Of a DNA stretch of 64,000 nucleotides, positions 28,263 through 37,712 are shown piece by piece. The stretch's first letter is position 1; each line of letters begins with the position of its first letter. The stretch is taken from the NCBI GenBank assembly GCA_963817485.1, contig CAWFOR010000019.1, positions 8,405 through 72,404 of the forward strand, read 5' to 3'. The notes below the pieces were generated by a model that was given only the letters and a program-made list of their open reading frames with translations, did not search any database and was not told the DNA's origin. The DNA is from Hyphomicrobium_A sp963817485 (GTDB taxonomy: Bacteria; Pseudomonadota; Alphaproteobacteria; Rhizobiales; Hyphomicrobiaceae). Position numbers and translations under genes: made by a program.

Positions 28263-28913
28263 GGACGCTTCCACTCGTCGAACCGGGAGCGAGAATTCTC
28301 AGTACTCTGCCTCGGCGCTCACTCAGACGACATCGAAATCGGGGTCGGCGGCACGATCCTCGGCTGGATCGCGGCTGGCGTGAAGCTCGACGTGTGCTGG
28401 TGCGTGTTGAGTGCACAGGGGCCGCGGCGCCAGGAGGCCATGGCCGCAGCCGAAACGATCCTCGAAGGGACCGCCTCACGCCGCATCGAGCTTGCGGAGT
28501 TCCGCGACGGCTACTTCCCCTACCAGGGCGACGAGATCAAGAGCTGGATCGAGAACATCAAGACGTTCTGCAATCCCGATGTCGTGTTCACGCACCGCAA
28601 GGATGACGCGCACCAGGATCACAGGGAGATCTCGCGCCTGACTTGGAATGCGTTCCGCGACCATCTCGTGCTCGAGTACGAGATTCCGAAATGGGACGGC
28701 GACTTGGGACAACCCAATGTCTACGTGGCCATGACGGAAGAGATATTCGCGCGCAAGTCGAAGCTACTCGAGACCTGCTTCGCCTCGCAGCGCTCGAAGG
28801 ATTGGTTCGACGCCGATACGTTTCGCGGCCTCGCCCGGCTGCGCGGCATGGAGTGTCGCGCACCCGACCGCTTCGCCGAAGCGTTTCTGGCACGCAAGAT
28901 CCGCGTCGCCTGA
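28259..28913 (+). pseudogene. PIG-L family deacetylase, frameshifted near the N-terminus
   Basis: ATG 28259 overlaps the rfbF stop (ATGA). Its frame runs MRTLPLVEPGARIL and then loses homology. One base on, the frame reads VLCLGAHSDDIEIGVGG, the metal-binding AHxDDxExG motif of LmbE/PIG-L deacetylases, and stays open to 28913 with a second HxxDDAHQDH motif. No start codon exists in the second frame before the motif, so one indel near 28,295 separates the start from the active site. Intact, it would be a zinc-dependent N-deacetylase of an amino sugar, fitting the polysaccharide locus. Either real disruption or a sequence error. Confidence 0.82.
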
Positions 28914-28969
28914 GCGGGACGACCGGCGAGAGGCTGCAAAGTCGAGTTGCTAACTGCGGGAGAGCGCAC

Positions 28970-30067
28970 ATGGCCCTGCGAGCGGGAGACTGGATCGAGG
29001 TGAAGTCGAAGGACGAGATCCTTGCGACCCTCGATAAGAACGGGCGTCTCGAGCGGATGCCCTTCATGCCGCAGATGTTCCAATACTGCGGCAAGCGCTT
29101 CATGGTGCATAAGCGGGCACACAAGACTTGCGATCCCATCTACACGATGGCGGCCCGCAGCGTTGACGACTCTGTGCACCTCAATTTGAGGTGCGACGGC
29201 AAGACCTACGGCGGCTGCCAAGTGGGGTGCCTGCTGTTCTGGAAAGAGGCGTGGCTCAAGCCCGTGGCGGCGGATGCCGCGGCGTCAACCAAAGGGCGGC
29301 TATCAGGCGCGGCGGGATGCACCGAGGCCGACGTCAAACGAGCCACCCGCGTCGAAGCGCTGCCCGGTGAGGATGGGGCCGACATACGCTACGTCTGCCA
29401 GACCACTCAGCTTTGCGAGTTCACCAAACCGCTGCCGTGGTGGAACTTGACGCAGTACGTCGATGACTATCGTTCGAGGAACGTTACGCTTACCGACCTT
29501 CTGCACGGAGCGATTTACGTCCTGATGGGGCGCCGGGGCGGCCGACGCATTCCAGTGCTACGACACATACACGACGCGCTACAATTCGTCGTGGGCGGTC
29601 CGGCAAGTCCTGTCAGGACCGGATCGATACCGCTCGGATCGCCCGTCCCGAAGATGCCCCTGGGGCTAAAGCCCGGCGATCTCGCACGCGTGAAGTCGCA
29701 CGCGGAGATCCTTTCCACCATCAACGCACACAACTGGCACGGCGGCCTCTATTTTGATGTGGAGATGGTCCCTTTCTGTGGGCGTACCTATCGGGTGCGG
29801 ACCCGAGTGGAGAGGTTCATTGACGAGAAAACCGGGCGCATGCGGCAAATGAAGACGCCGACGGTTATCCTCGAAGGCGTGGCGTGTAAGTCGCAGTTCA
29901 GCAAGTGCCGCATGTTCTGTCCGAGGAGCCTCCATTCCTGGTGGCGGGAAGAATGGCTGGAACGTGTGCCGGAGGTGCGCGCGGACGCAGGCCTCGGCGA
30001 CGGCAGCGCCGGACAGATTGTGCGGCCAGAGCGGCGTCCGAGCGCCGCGGCCGAAACTGCGTCGTGA
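28970..30067 (+). CDS. Conserved uncharacterised protein with two Cys-rich repeats
   Basis: 365 residues from ATG 28970 with GGGAG upstream. Two copies of one ~95-residue domain are visible, at residues ~5-105 and ~230-335. Each starts GDxxxVKSxxEIL, has YCGK/FCGR followed by a basic strand, and ends in a CxxxxxxCxxxC cluster just before FWKEAWL or WWREEWL. The middle ~120 residues also carry YVCQTTQLCEF. The paired cysteines suggest a small zinc- or disulfide-stabilised fold, but no enzyme motif was found. Similar proteins are found near polysaccharide genes in other bacteria (from memory of the family). Its function is not known to me. Confidence 0.8.
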   Translation: MALRAGDWIEVKSKDEILATLDKNGRLERMPFMPQMFQYCGKRFMVHKRAHKTCDPIYTMAARSVDDSVHLNLRCDGKTYGGCQVGCLLFWKEAWLKPVAADAAASTKGRLSGAAGCTEADVKRATRVEALPGEDGADIRYVCQTTQLCEFTKPLPWWNLTQYVDDYRSRNVTLTDLLHGAIYVLMGRRGGRRIPVLRHIHDALQFVVGGPASPVRTGSIPLGSPVPKMPLGLKPGDLARVKSHAEILSTINAHNWHGGLYFDVEMVPFCGRTYRVRTRVERFIDEKTGRMRQMKTPTVILEGVACKSQFSKCRMFCPRSLHSWWREEWLERVPEVRADAGLGDGSAGQIVRPERRPSAAAETAS

Positions 30068-30125
30068 GAAGGAAATCGCTGCCGATCGTGGTGGCCGGCA
30101 GCGGAACTTCCGTTGGAGCCCTCCC

Positions 30126-31634
30126 ATGGAGGCTTTGAAGGAGAAGGCCATTCGTGGTGGCGCGGCCAAACTTGCGGGCCAGCTCGTGGTCATGGCGCTG
30201 CAACTCGGCTCACTGGTCGTACTCGCCCGGCTACTTGATCCCAGCGACTTTGGTCTCGTGGCCATGGTCACTGTCGTCACAAGTGTATTTGACATTTTCG
30301 TAACGGGAGGTTTGTCGGCCGCGACCATCAGACATGAGGACGTGACTGACGCACAGATCTCCACGCTCTTTTGGATTAACTTCGCAATCGGCGCGCTGCT
30401 CGCAGTTCTCTGCGTCATGATCGCTCCGTTTCTCAATGTGTTTTATCATGAACCGAGAGCTTCCCACATCATCATCGCGCTCGCACCGGCCTTCATCATC
30501 AATGGAATGGGCGTGCAACACGTGGCGCTGTTGCAGCGGAATTTGCGGTACGTCACATTGTCGGTGATCGAGGTGGCAAGCCAAGTCGCCTCCGCGGCCA
30601 TCAGCATTGGCATGGCGCTCGCCGGTTTTGGCTATTGGTCGCTCGTTGCCAGCGTCATTGCGGTGCCCGCCTGCCTGACGATCGGAGCGTGGATCGCCAC
30701 TAGATGGGTCCCCGGCCTGCCGCGTCGCGCCAGCGGCATTTCGTCAATGTTGCGCTTTGGCGGCACCGTCTCGCTCAACGGTCTTGTCGTTTACGCCGCA
30801 TACAATCTTGAGAAGGTGCTCCTTGGTCGCTACTTCGGCTCAGACGCACTGGGCCTTTACGGTAGGGCCTATCAGCTAGCTCATATGCCGACGCAAGCCC
30901 TAAACACCGCGCTTGGCGGCGTTACATTCGCGGCGCTGGCGCGCCTACAGAGAGAACCCGCGCGCTTCAAAAACTACTTCTTGAAGGGATATTCTCTCAT
31001 CGTCTCGATCACGCTGCCGACCACAATCTTCTGTGCGGTTCTCGCCGATGACATCATCCTCGTGGTGCTCGGCCCCAAATGGCAGGAGGCCGCGACGATC
31101 TTCCGGTTGCTGGCGCCGACAATTCTCGTGTTCGGCATTATCAATCCTTTAGGATGGCTTCTGCAATCCATCGGGCTACAGGAGCGCAGCCTCAAGATCG
31201 CGCTCGTCATCGCCCCCCTAGTCGGCTTCGCGTATCTCGTCGGCATACCGTTCGGTCCAAACGGGGTCGCGCTCGCTTACTCGGCGGCAATGATGTTGTG
31301 GCTCATTCCACATGTCCTGTGGTGCCTCTATGGCACGCCGATCGCGCCTTCGGACTTGCTCTTTGCTGCTGGCCGTCCGTTGTTGTCGGGTGCAGCAGCA
31401 GCTTGTGCTGCGATCTTCATCCAGCATCTCGTTGCTGGCGTTCCGTCTCCGGTCATACGCTTGGCCCTGGCTGGCGGGGCCATGTTCGCGGTCTACGCCG
31501 CGACACTACTTTTCGTCATGAACCAGAAAGCACTCTATCTCGACGTGTTGCAGGGTCTTCAGAGAACGCCTGTGCATCCGAAAGAGGGGCATCCTGAGCT
31601 GTTGCGTCAGCGATCCGAACCGGTGGCGCCATGA
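30126..31634 (+). CDS. Polysaccharide flippase (Wzx/WzxC-like)
   Basis: 502 residues from ATG 30126; the longer frame overlaps the upstream gene. The protein is hydrophobic throughout with about 12-14 helices. The N-terminus AIRGGAAKLAGQLVVMALQL and LARLLDPSDFGLVAMVTV are typical of the MATE-fold polysaccharide exporters that flip undecaprenyl-linked repeat units. It lies between the Cys-repeat protein and an SDR gene, whose ATG overlaps its stop. It supplies the flippase step of a Wzx/Wzy pathway, with the polymerase candidate at 36.3 kb. Confidence 0.9.
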   Translation: MEALKEKAIRGGAAKLAGQLVVMALQLGSLVVLARLLDPSDFGLVAMVTVVTSVFDIFVTGGLSAATIRHEDVTDAQISTLFWINFAIGALLAVLCVMIAPFLNVFYHEPRASHIIIALAPAFIINGMGVQHVALLQRNLRYVTLSVIEVASQVASAAISIGMALAGFGYWSLVASVIAVPACLTIGAWIATRWVPGLPRRASGISSMLRFGGTVSLNGLVVYAAYNLEKVLLGRYFGSDALGLYGRAYQLAHMPTQALNTALGGVTFAALARLQREPARFKNYFLKGYSLIVSITLPTTIFCAVLADDIILVVLGPKWQEAATIFRLLAPTILVFGIINPLGWLLQSIGLQERSLKIALVIAPLVGFAYLVGIPFGPNGVALAYSAAMMLWLIPHVLWCLYGTPIAPSDLLFAAGRPLLSGAAAACAAIFIQHLVAGVPSPVIRLALAGGAMFAVYAATLLFVMNQKALYLDVLQGLQRTPVHPKEGHPELLRQRSEPVAP

Positions 31635-32407
31635 CGCCCTGTCCGCTGGATAGACGCATTGCCCTTGTGACGGGGGCGTCGCGCGGGCTCGGAGCGGCCG
31701 TGGCACGGCGCCTGGCGGCGGCGGGGACGCACGTAGTGCTGGCGGCTCGAAACGGCGAGTTGCTCGAAAGGGTGAGGGCGGGCATTGCCTCCGCCGGCGG
31801 GCAAGCGACAACGCAGGTCGTCGACCTGACAGACCCCGCAGCAGCGAACGCCATTGGCTGCATGGTTTCCAAAGTCTGGGGTCGGCTCGACATCCTCGTT
31901 GCCAACGCCGGCGTGCTCGGTCCGATGTGCGCGTTATCCGAAGTCGACGATGCTGCGTGGAGCGAGACGATCGAAACGAATTTGACAGCCAACTGGCAAC
32001 TCTTGCGCGCGTTTGATCCTCTATTGCACCGCGCCGAAGCGGGACGGGTCGTGTGGATTACGTCGAGCGCGGCCTCGAGCCTAAAGCCCGGACTCGGCCC
32101 GTACGCCATCTCAAAGGCGGCGCTCGAGGCGCTCGCGAAAACGTATGCACTCGAAACCCGGAGTTCGCGTATCTGCGTGAACCTCGTGGACCCTGGACGA
32201 ATGGACACAGCGATGCGAACGGCGGCGGTACACGGAGAGGATCGATCGGCGTTGCCACAGGCGGACGAGGTTGCACCGCTCATCGTTGAGCTCGCGGCTG
32301 CCTCCTGGACCGGCACCGGCCAATTGATTCGGTTCGCTGATTGGCCAGTCTGGAAAGACCGTGGCCTTCATCACCAAGAGCCTGCAATAAAGGAGCTTCG
32401 GGCATGA
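31631..32407 (+). CDS. Short-chain dehydrogenase/reductase
   Basis: 258 residues. The cofactor motif TGASRGLGAAVARRLAAAG, NAGVLGP and the catalytic Ser (ITSSAASS) with YAISKAAL (YxxxK) are all present, so it should be an active classical SDR. The Tyr-Lys pair and GASRGLG suggest NADP(H)-dependent reduction of a keto group, possibly on a lipid- or nucleotide-linked sugar, but the substrate is unknown. It is translationally coupled to the flippase (ATGA) and to the glycosyltransferase downstream. Confidence 0.88.
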   Translation: MTPCPLDRRIALVTGASRGLGAAVARRLAAAGTHVVLAARNGELLERVRAGIASAGGQATTQVVDLTDPAAANAIGCMVSKVWGRLDILVANAGVLGPMCALSEVDDAAWSETIETNLTANWQLLRAFDPLLHRAEAGRVVWITSSAASSLKPGLGPYAISKAALEALAKTYALETRSSRICVNLVDPGRMDTAMRTAAVHGEDRSALPQADEVAPLIVELAAASWTGTGQLIRFADWPVWKDRGLHHQEPAIKELRA

Positions 32408-33298
32408 GCGCGATAGATGTCGTGGTCCCGTGTTATCAGTACGGGAGGTACCTTCGCGATAGTGTGGGTAGCATTCTCAGCCAGAAAGTGGATGCCATTC
32501 GTGTTTTGATTATCGACAATGCGTCAACGGACGACACTCTCGACGTTGCGCATCAGCTCAACAACGAAGATAAGCGCGTTGAAGTGCTTTCGCGCAAGAC
32601 AAACCTCGGTCAGCATGCGAGCTATAACGAAGGAATTGATTGGGCGGCTGCGGACTATTTCATGATTTTGGACGCGGATGACATGCTCGCGCCCAGTAGC
32701 CTGAACTCGCGCTATATCCCTGCTGGACGACAATCCGGGAGTCATATTCTGTCACGGCGCTGAACAGAGATTTTATGAGGGGGCTTCACTCATGTTCGAG
32801 CCGAGCGCACTTGATTCAAAGTGCGATTGGCAGCTCATGAACGGCACCGACTTCATAAAGCAGGTCTGCTCGATCGGCTACAACACTATCGCGTGGCCGA
32901 CGGCAGTCCGTCGGACCAGCGCACAAAAGCAGATCGGCTATTATGACCCTATTTTGCGATACGCAGACGACATGAATATGTGGCTGCGCCTCGCGACGCT
33001 CGGCAACGTAGCCGAAACCAAAGCCGTGCAGGGCATTCGGCGTGTGCATCTGCAGCAAATAACCGCATCTTATCGTGATAATCCGCTATCAGAACTCGCC
33101 GCGCACCTCAAGAACTTCGAGCACTTTTTCAGTCACGAGGGTGCATCCATTCCCAACGCGCAGATTGAGGCTCATAGGGTGACGAGAAAGGTCGCGTCTA
33201 ACGCAGCCAAAATCGGGATCAAGCTTCTACCTAAAGGGCAATTGCGGAAAGGCGCGGAGTGTCTGGATTTTGCAGTCCGGACCTGGTTTGGCCGCTGA
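32404..33298 (+). pseudogene. Family 2 glycosyltransferase, frameshifted
   Basis: ATG 32404 (MSAIDVVVPCYQYGRYLRDS) overlaps the SDR stop and opens a GT-A fold with IDNASTDDT, LGQHASYNEG and the DADD metal motif. Soon after DADDMLAP (about 32,705) the frame ends, but the next frame carries on as AISLLDDNPGVIFCHGAEQR and stays open to 33298 with RYADDMNMWLRLA. A single indel therefore splits the gene. Intact, it would be about 297 residues, an inverting glycosyltransferase adding one sugar to the lipid-linked repeat. A 10-bp inverted repeat starts at the stop codon. Confidence 0.85.
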
Positions 33299-33337
33299 CA
33301 CATCAGTTACCCAACGCCAGTGATCGACTGATGTGTC
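33297..33337 (+). terminator. Hairpin at the end of the first polysaccharide gene block
   Basis: GACACATCAG (33297-33306) and CTGATGTGTC (33328-33337) are a perfect inverted repeat that overlaps the stop of the glycosyltransferase, with a 21-nt loop. No U-run follows, so it may be a Rho-dependent or RNA-stabilising hairpin and not a classical terminator. Confidence 0.5.
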
Positions 33338-33650
33338 CCGTTTCCGTTCGCGATGGCCTACGCCGAAATGGGTACTCGCTCTTGGCTGATTCACCCTGAC
33401 CGTTAGGCACATTCCCTGCAGTGTCAACGATCGAAATGGGTATCGGTGTATCCTTGTGATGTGCAAGCGATCGGCTAACGTTGGGGTGGACAGGACGGTT
33501 TCGCTAAGCGGCAAGATAATTAAATCGTTGTCGATCGAAAGCCTTGATGGCTTTGCGCTCCAACAGCCGCCAATCGCCGTCCGTCGCTTTCTGAAACCAA
33601 CAGCCGCATTCGTCTCCTCGATAGGAAACGGCCGCGAGAGCAGAACCGAG
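33338..33650. other. Intergenic leader of the export gene
   Basis: About 310 bp between the hairpin and the export protein. An in-frame extension of the next gene covers part of it but lacks a signal peptide. A promoter for the second polysaccharide operon is likely here. Confidence 0.35.
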
Positions 33651-35048
33651 ATGATACGTACCAAAACGATGCACGTGACACGCCTTTTGCCAGCGTGTCT
33701 CATTTTGCTCTGCGGCGACCTCACGCTCGCCCACAGCCAAACAACTCAATCGACGGCGGAAGCGCCTGCCGCGACGCCCGCGGACGCCGTGCCCACTGCG
33801 GCGCTACCGGTCGATACCACCTCCCGCCCCGCAGCCCAGTCGGGTCCCGCGGACGCACACGTCTCGCGCCTCGAAGACTCAGCCCCGCCTGTCGCTACCC
33901 CGGTGCCCAGCGGCGACAACGACGCCTACAAACTCGAGACCGGTGACCGGCTCAAGGTCTCGATCTACGGCCGCGAGGACCTAACCGCCGAGTACCGTGT
34001 CAACGATCAGGGGCAGATCCGCATCCCGACGCTCGGAGCCTTCGACGCGGCCAAGCGCATGCCGTCGGAGCTCGAGGAAGCAATACGACAGGGGCTCGAG
34101 CACATCTTGCAGCGTCCGGGCAACGTCGCGGTTGACGTGATCGAGCGGCAGCCGATTTTCGTCACCGGGCTTGTCGCCAAGCCCGGCGCCTACCGGTTTA
34201 CGTCCGGCATGGCGGTCATTCATGCAACCGTGCTGGCCGGCGGAACCGCTTCGAACGGTGACTCGCTTCCGACCGAGGCTTTGCGCGAGCGCTCGAAAAT
34301 CCGCGGCGCAAGGGCGGACATGAAGCACTTGATCGCGCGCAGGGCTCGACTGCTCACGGAACGGGACGGCAAGGCCGAAATTGCCATGCCGCCGGAGCTC
34401 GTCAAGCTCGCAGATAACGGCGCCGGGGAAGAGATAATCAACGTCGAGAAGGAAGCTCTAAAGCGTCAACGCGAAGTCAGGGACCGCCAGCGAACGGCGC
34501 TCGAAGCCTCGATCAAGGAGAACAAGGTCGAGCTTGACGCATACGAGAAGGAGCTCGCGAACATCGGTGAGCAGAGGCGCCTCCGGCAGGTAACGCTCGA
34601 CCGATTGAAGTCCCTGTCCGACAAGGGGTTGACGACGCAACAGCGTCTCACCGACAGCGAGATCATGCTCACCTCCGTGGATCGCGACGCGCAGTACGCG
34701 ATCGCCAACATTTCTCGCAGCCGGCAGACCTTGGCGCGCGCCGAGCGCGACCTTGCGATGTTATCGCTCGAGAGAAACGAGGCGATCGGCAAGGAGCTGC
34801 AGGACATCGACCAGCAGCTCGAGAAGCAGCGGGAGATCATCAACGTAGCTGACCGGGTCATCAACCGTATCTCGGGAATGCCCTCGGGATTGCTGACGCA
34901 GGAGCAGGACCCCGAGCTCCACTTCGTGCTGTTGCGCAAGTCCGACGATGGCGAGCTTCACACGATCGCCGCGACCGAGACGACGAGGCTGCAGCCGGGC
35001 GACGTGCTGCGCGTCAGCGCCAAAGAAACCGGCAAAGAAGGGCAATGA
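33651..35048 (+). CDS. Polysaccharide export protein (Wza/ExoF-like) with long coiled coil
   Basis: 465 residues from ATG 33651; the hydrophobic MHVTRLLPACLILLCGDLTL region is a signal peptide (an ATG at 33669 is also possible). A Pro/Ala-rich linker leads to the poly-export domain (YKLETGDRLKVSIYGREDLT, then RIPTLGAF), an SLBB-like segment (VTGLVAKPGAYRF) and then a ~150-residue helical coiled coil. A second SLBB-like piece (LQPGDVLRVSA) closes it. This layout fits ExoF of rhizobial exopolysaccharide systems more than the shorter Wza. It sits in the periplasm/outer membrane and should work with the Wzc-like protein at 41.8-44.0 kb. Confidence 0.88.
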   Translation: MIRTKTMHVTRLLPACLILLCGDLTLAHSQTTQSTAEAPAATPADAVPTAALPVDTTSRPAAQSGPADAHVSRLEDSAPPVATPVPSGDNDAYKLETGDRLKVSIYGREDLTAEYRVNDQGQIRIPTLGAFDAAKRMPSELEEAIRQGLEHILQRPGNVAVDVIERQPIFVTGLVAKPGAYRFTSGMAVIHATVLAGGTASNGDSLPTEALRERSKIRGARADMKHLIARRARLLTERDGKAEIAMPPELVKLADNGAGEEIINVEKEALKRQREVRDRQRTALEASIKENKVELDAYEKELANIGEQRRLRQVTLDRLKSLSDKGLTTQQRLTDSEIMLTSVDRDAQYAIANISRSRQTLARAERDLAMLSLERNEAIGKELQDIDQQLEKQREIINVADRVINRISGMPSGLLTQEQDPELHFVLLRKSDDGELHTIAATETTRLQPGDVLRVSAKETGKEGQ

Positions 35049-35149
35049 GCGCTGTCCTCGCACTTGGTGCCGCTACCGGCATCCCCTTCCTAGCGGACGC
35101 GTGGCAGCACGGAGCGGACGCGCGTTCGACTGACAGAGGCTGATCCGTA

Positions 35150-36352
35150 ATGCGCGTTCTTCTCATCTGCGCGGCCTTTCCGCCCCTCGGCAAGGGTGGA
35201 GGCCCGGTGTCCTCGCAGCTCTTGGCGCGCGGGCTTGCCGATCGCGGCAACGTCGTTCGGGTCCTGACCGTCGGCGACGCGGAGGATTTGCGCGACGAAG
35301 GCGGCATGGAGGTCCAGACGATCAGATCGCCCAACGTCTACTGGAACTACTGGAAGCCCAACCCCATTGCCGCGAAACTCGCCTGGCATGCCCTCGAGAA
35401 CTTCAATCCGCGCGCGCTTCTGCGCATGCGCCGCGCGATCCGTGACTACAAACCCGATGTTGTCGCCACCATCAGCATCGAGAACATAAACGTTGCGAGC
35501 TGGCTTGCAGCGCGGCTCGAGCGAACGCCCGTCGCGCACGTGATCTACAGCTACTTTCTGATGTGCTGGCGCGGCACGCTCTTTCGCGGCGATCGCAATT
35601 GCGAGAAGCGTTGCGCCACTTGCGTCGCCTCATCGCCGGGCAAGAAGCTGATGTCGCGATACGTCGACGGCCTCATGGGCGAGTCACAGGCTGTCCTCAA
35701 CACCCACCTCAACGCCGGCTATTTCGGGAAAGCGATCACGCGCGTCGTCCCGGGCGCGATCCGAGAGCTGCCGCAGACGGCCACCGTGCTGTCGGACACG
35801 GCTCCCCTGCGCGTCGGCTTCATCGGGCTGCACAGCACCAACAAGGGCATTGAAACGCTGGCTCGGGCGGCCCGAGCGATCGCTGCCGACGCCACTGTCG
35901 AGTTCGTGATCGCGGGTGACGGCGATCCCGACTACACGCAGCGCCTGCGCACGAGCTTTCCCAGCGCGAATACACGCTTCGTCGGCTGGGTGCATGCCGA
36001 CGACTTCTTCCCGCAGATCGACGTGAACGTTGTCCCATCGATTTGGGCGGAGCCGTTCGGACGCGTCAGCATTGAAGCGCAGTCCTTCGGAGTGCCGACG
36101 CTGGTCGGCCGCTCGGGAGGACTCCCTGCAAACATCGCGGAGGGCAAGACGGGTTTCAGCTTCGATGCCAACGACCATCTGAGCCTCGCAAGCCATATCA
36201 GCGAGCTTGCAGCGAACCGACGGCTGCTGAAGCAGATGGGAGCCGCGGCGAGACAGCACGCAGCAAGATACTGCCTGCCCCGCATCGCCGAAGAGTTCGA
36301 AGACTTCCTGCAAGAGACGCGTGAGCATGCGCACAGCAATCGCACCCGCTGA
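35150..36352 (+). CDS. Family 4 glycosyltransferase
   Basis: 400 residues. The N-terminal domain starts VLLICAAFPPLGKGGGPVSS. The GT-B C-terminal domain shows VGFIGLHSTNKGIETLARA and VVPSIWAEPFGRVSIEAQSF, the EX7E-like motif of GT4 retaining enzymes. A four-Cys stretch (CEKRCATCVASSPGKK) lies between the domains, as in a subgroup of GT4 proteins. It uses a nucleotide sugar to extend the repeat unit on the cytoplasmic side. The end overlaps the start of the polymerase gene. Confidence 0.9.
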   Translation: MRVLLICAAFPPLGKGGGPVSSQLLARGLADRGNVVRVLTVGDAEDLRDEGGMEVQTIRSPNVYWNYWKPNPIAAKLAWHALENFNPRALLRMRRAIRDYKPDVVATISIENINVASWLAARLERTPVAHVIYSYFLMCWRGTLFRGDRNCEKRCATCVASSPGKKLMSRYVDGLMGESQAVLNTHLNAGYFGKAITRVVPGAIRELPQTATVLSDTAPLRVGFIGLHSTNKGIETLARAARAIAADATVEFVIAGDGDPDYTQRLRTSFPSANTRFVGWVHADDFFPQIDVNVVPSIWAEPFGRVSIEAQSFGVPTLVGRSGGLPANIAEGKTGFSFDANDHLSLASHISELAANRRLLKQMGAAARQHAARYCLPRIAEEFEDFLQETREHAHSNRTR

Positions 36353-37712
36353 GTTCCGGGCATCGCTTTATCGAAGCGCCGGAGCGCCGGCGCCCCGGGC
36401 CGCAGCATGGCCGGTGACGTTTGCAACGTTCCGGGGGCAGTGGCTTCCCGCGCTGATCGTCATTGGAGCAGTCATCTTCAATGCGGTGCTCGCGGTCGTG
36501 AACGGTCACCTCGTTCCGCTCACTCAATCCATGGTTATTGCCACCGAGATGCTGTTCGTGCTCACGGCCCACGCCATCGCGTTCCAGAACTATCAGCCGC
36601 AGATGAAGCGCTGGTACGTCCTCATCGGCATCCTTTTCGTCATCGCGATTGTTCGCGGCCTGTTCACGCAGGGCTTCGACCCCAAGCTGCTCCGCGACGC
36701 TCTGCTAATCCCAACCTTCATCATTCTCGGCATCACCTTCAAGCCGCGCGGCCTGCCGACACTCATCGTCACGGTGGTCGCAATCTACGCCGCGTTCATG
36801 CTCCTGGAGGCGATCAGCACGGCGAGCTACGCGTGGGTGTTCAAGATCCAGGACTACTACATCAACACGCGCGGGTTTTCCGAAGACTTCTTCTGGAACA
36901 AGGACTCTCCACTGTTCGCGAGCGCGACGCGCCCCGACGGGCGGTTCTTCAACATCGTAGAGTTACACCGCCTTTCTTCAGTCTTCCTCGAACCTGTCGC
37001 CTCCGAGACGTTCTGCATCGTGGTTTGGACATTCATCTGGTCTTGCTACGACCGGCTCAGCCATCATGTCCTTATCGGCCTCGTGGTCGCGAGCCTGCTA
37101 ATGGTCGTCGGCACCGACGGCCGATTAGCCCTAGTCATGTCAGGGATCATTCTGGCTTTCTGCCTCGTGGCGCCGAGGTTGCCGCGGGTGCTGCCGTTCT
37201 TCTACCTCCCGCTGATCGCAACAGCCGTCGCTATCCTGGTCTACTACGCTGGGCTGCAGTACGACGCTGACAATTTCAGCGGGCGCCTCGCTTTTTCCAC
37301 GCACCTTCTTGCCAAATTCGATGTAGCCGAGTTTCTCGGCGCATCCAATACGTTATTGGGCCCCGCCGCCGACGCGGGCCTAGCCTACTTGATCCTCAGT
37401 CAGTCGCTTTTTGGCGTCATCATCCTCTGGTCCTATATTAGCCTCGGCTCCCGCGCGGATACGCCAGCGCAGATCCGCTACTATCATTCGACCTCCCTGT
37501 GGCTTTCGCTGTTCATGATGGTGGGCGCCGCGTTCCTCACCATCAAAACCGCCGGCCTGCTTTGGTTCATCTACGGCTCGTTGCAGAGGGACGAAGGGGC
37601 GGTACCCGACGCCAATTCGATCGCTTCATCGAAGGACCGCTGGGGCTACCGCACGCGTTCGCGGGCCCAGCGTGACTTTGGCCGCCGGACGGATGCAGCC
37701 CATGCCACATGA
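36327..37712 (+). CDS. Probable polysaccharide polymerase (Wzy-like membrane protein)
   Basis: 461 residues from ATG 36327 (GTG 36321 is an alternative). About ten to twelve hydrophobic segments, with a large loop around RGFSEDFFWNKDSPLFASAT in the middle, fit the poorly conserved Wzy/O-antigen ligase class. No catalytic signature can be shown because this family has little conserved sequence; the call rests on topology, length and position between a GT4 and an acyltransferase in a locus that has a flippase. It overlaps both neighbours slightly, so it is in the same operon. Confidence 0.7.
   Translation: MRTAIAPAEFRASLYRSAGAPAPRAAAWPVTFATFRGQWLPALIVIGAVIFNAVLAVVNGHLVPLTQSMVIATEMLFVLTAHAIAFQNYQPQMKRWYVLIGILFVIAIVRGLFTQGFDPKLLRDALLIPTFIILGITFKPRGLPTLIVTVVAIYAAFMLLEAISTASYAWVFKIQDYYINTRGFSEDFFWNKDSPLFASATRPDGRFFNIVELHRLSSVFLEPVASETFCIVVWTFIWSCYDRLSHHVLIGLVVASLLMVVGTDGRLALVMSGIILAFCLVAPRLPRVLPFFYLPLIATAVAILVYYAGLQYDADNFSGRLAFSTHLLAKFDVAEFLGASNTLLGPAADAGLAYLILSQSLFGVIILWSYISLGSRADTPAQIRYYHSTSLWLSLFMMVGAAFLTIKTAGLLWFIYGSLQRDEGAVPDANSIASSKDRWGYRTRSRAQRDFGRRTDAAHAT

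Noticed and set aside
28118..28606. 162-codon plus-strand frame across rfbF and the deacetylase start
   Set aside because: Only its ATG at 28259 is of interest. The rest is out of frame with both genes and shows no homology.
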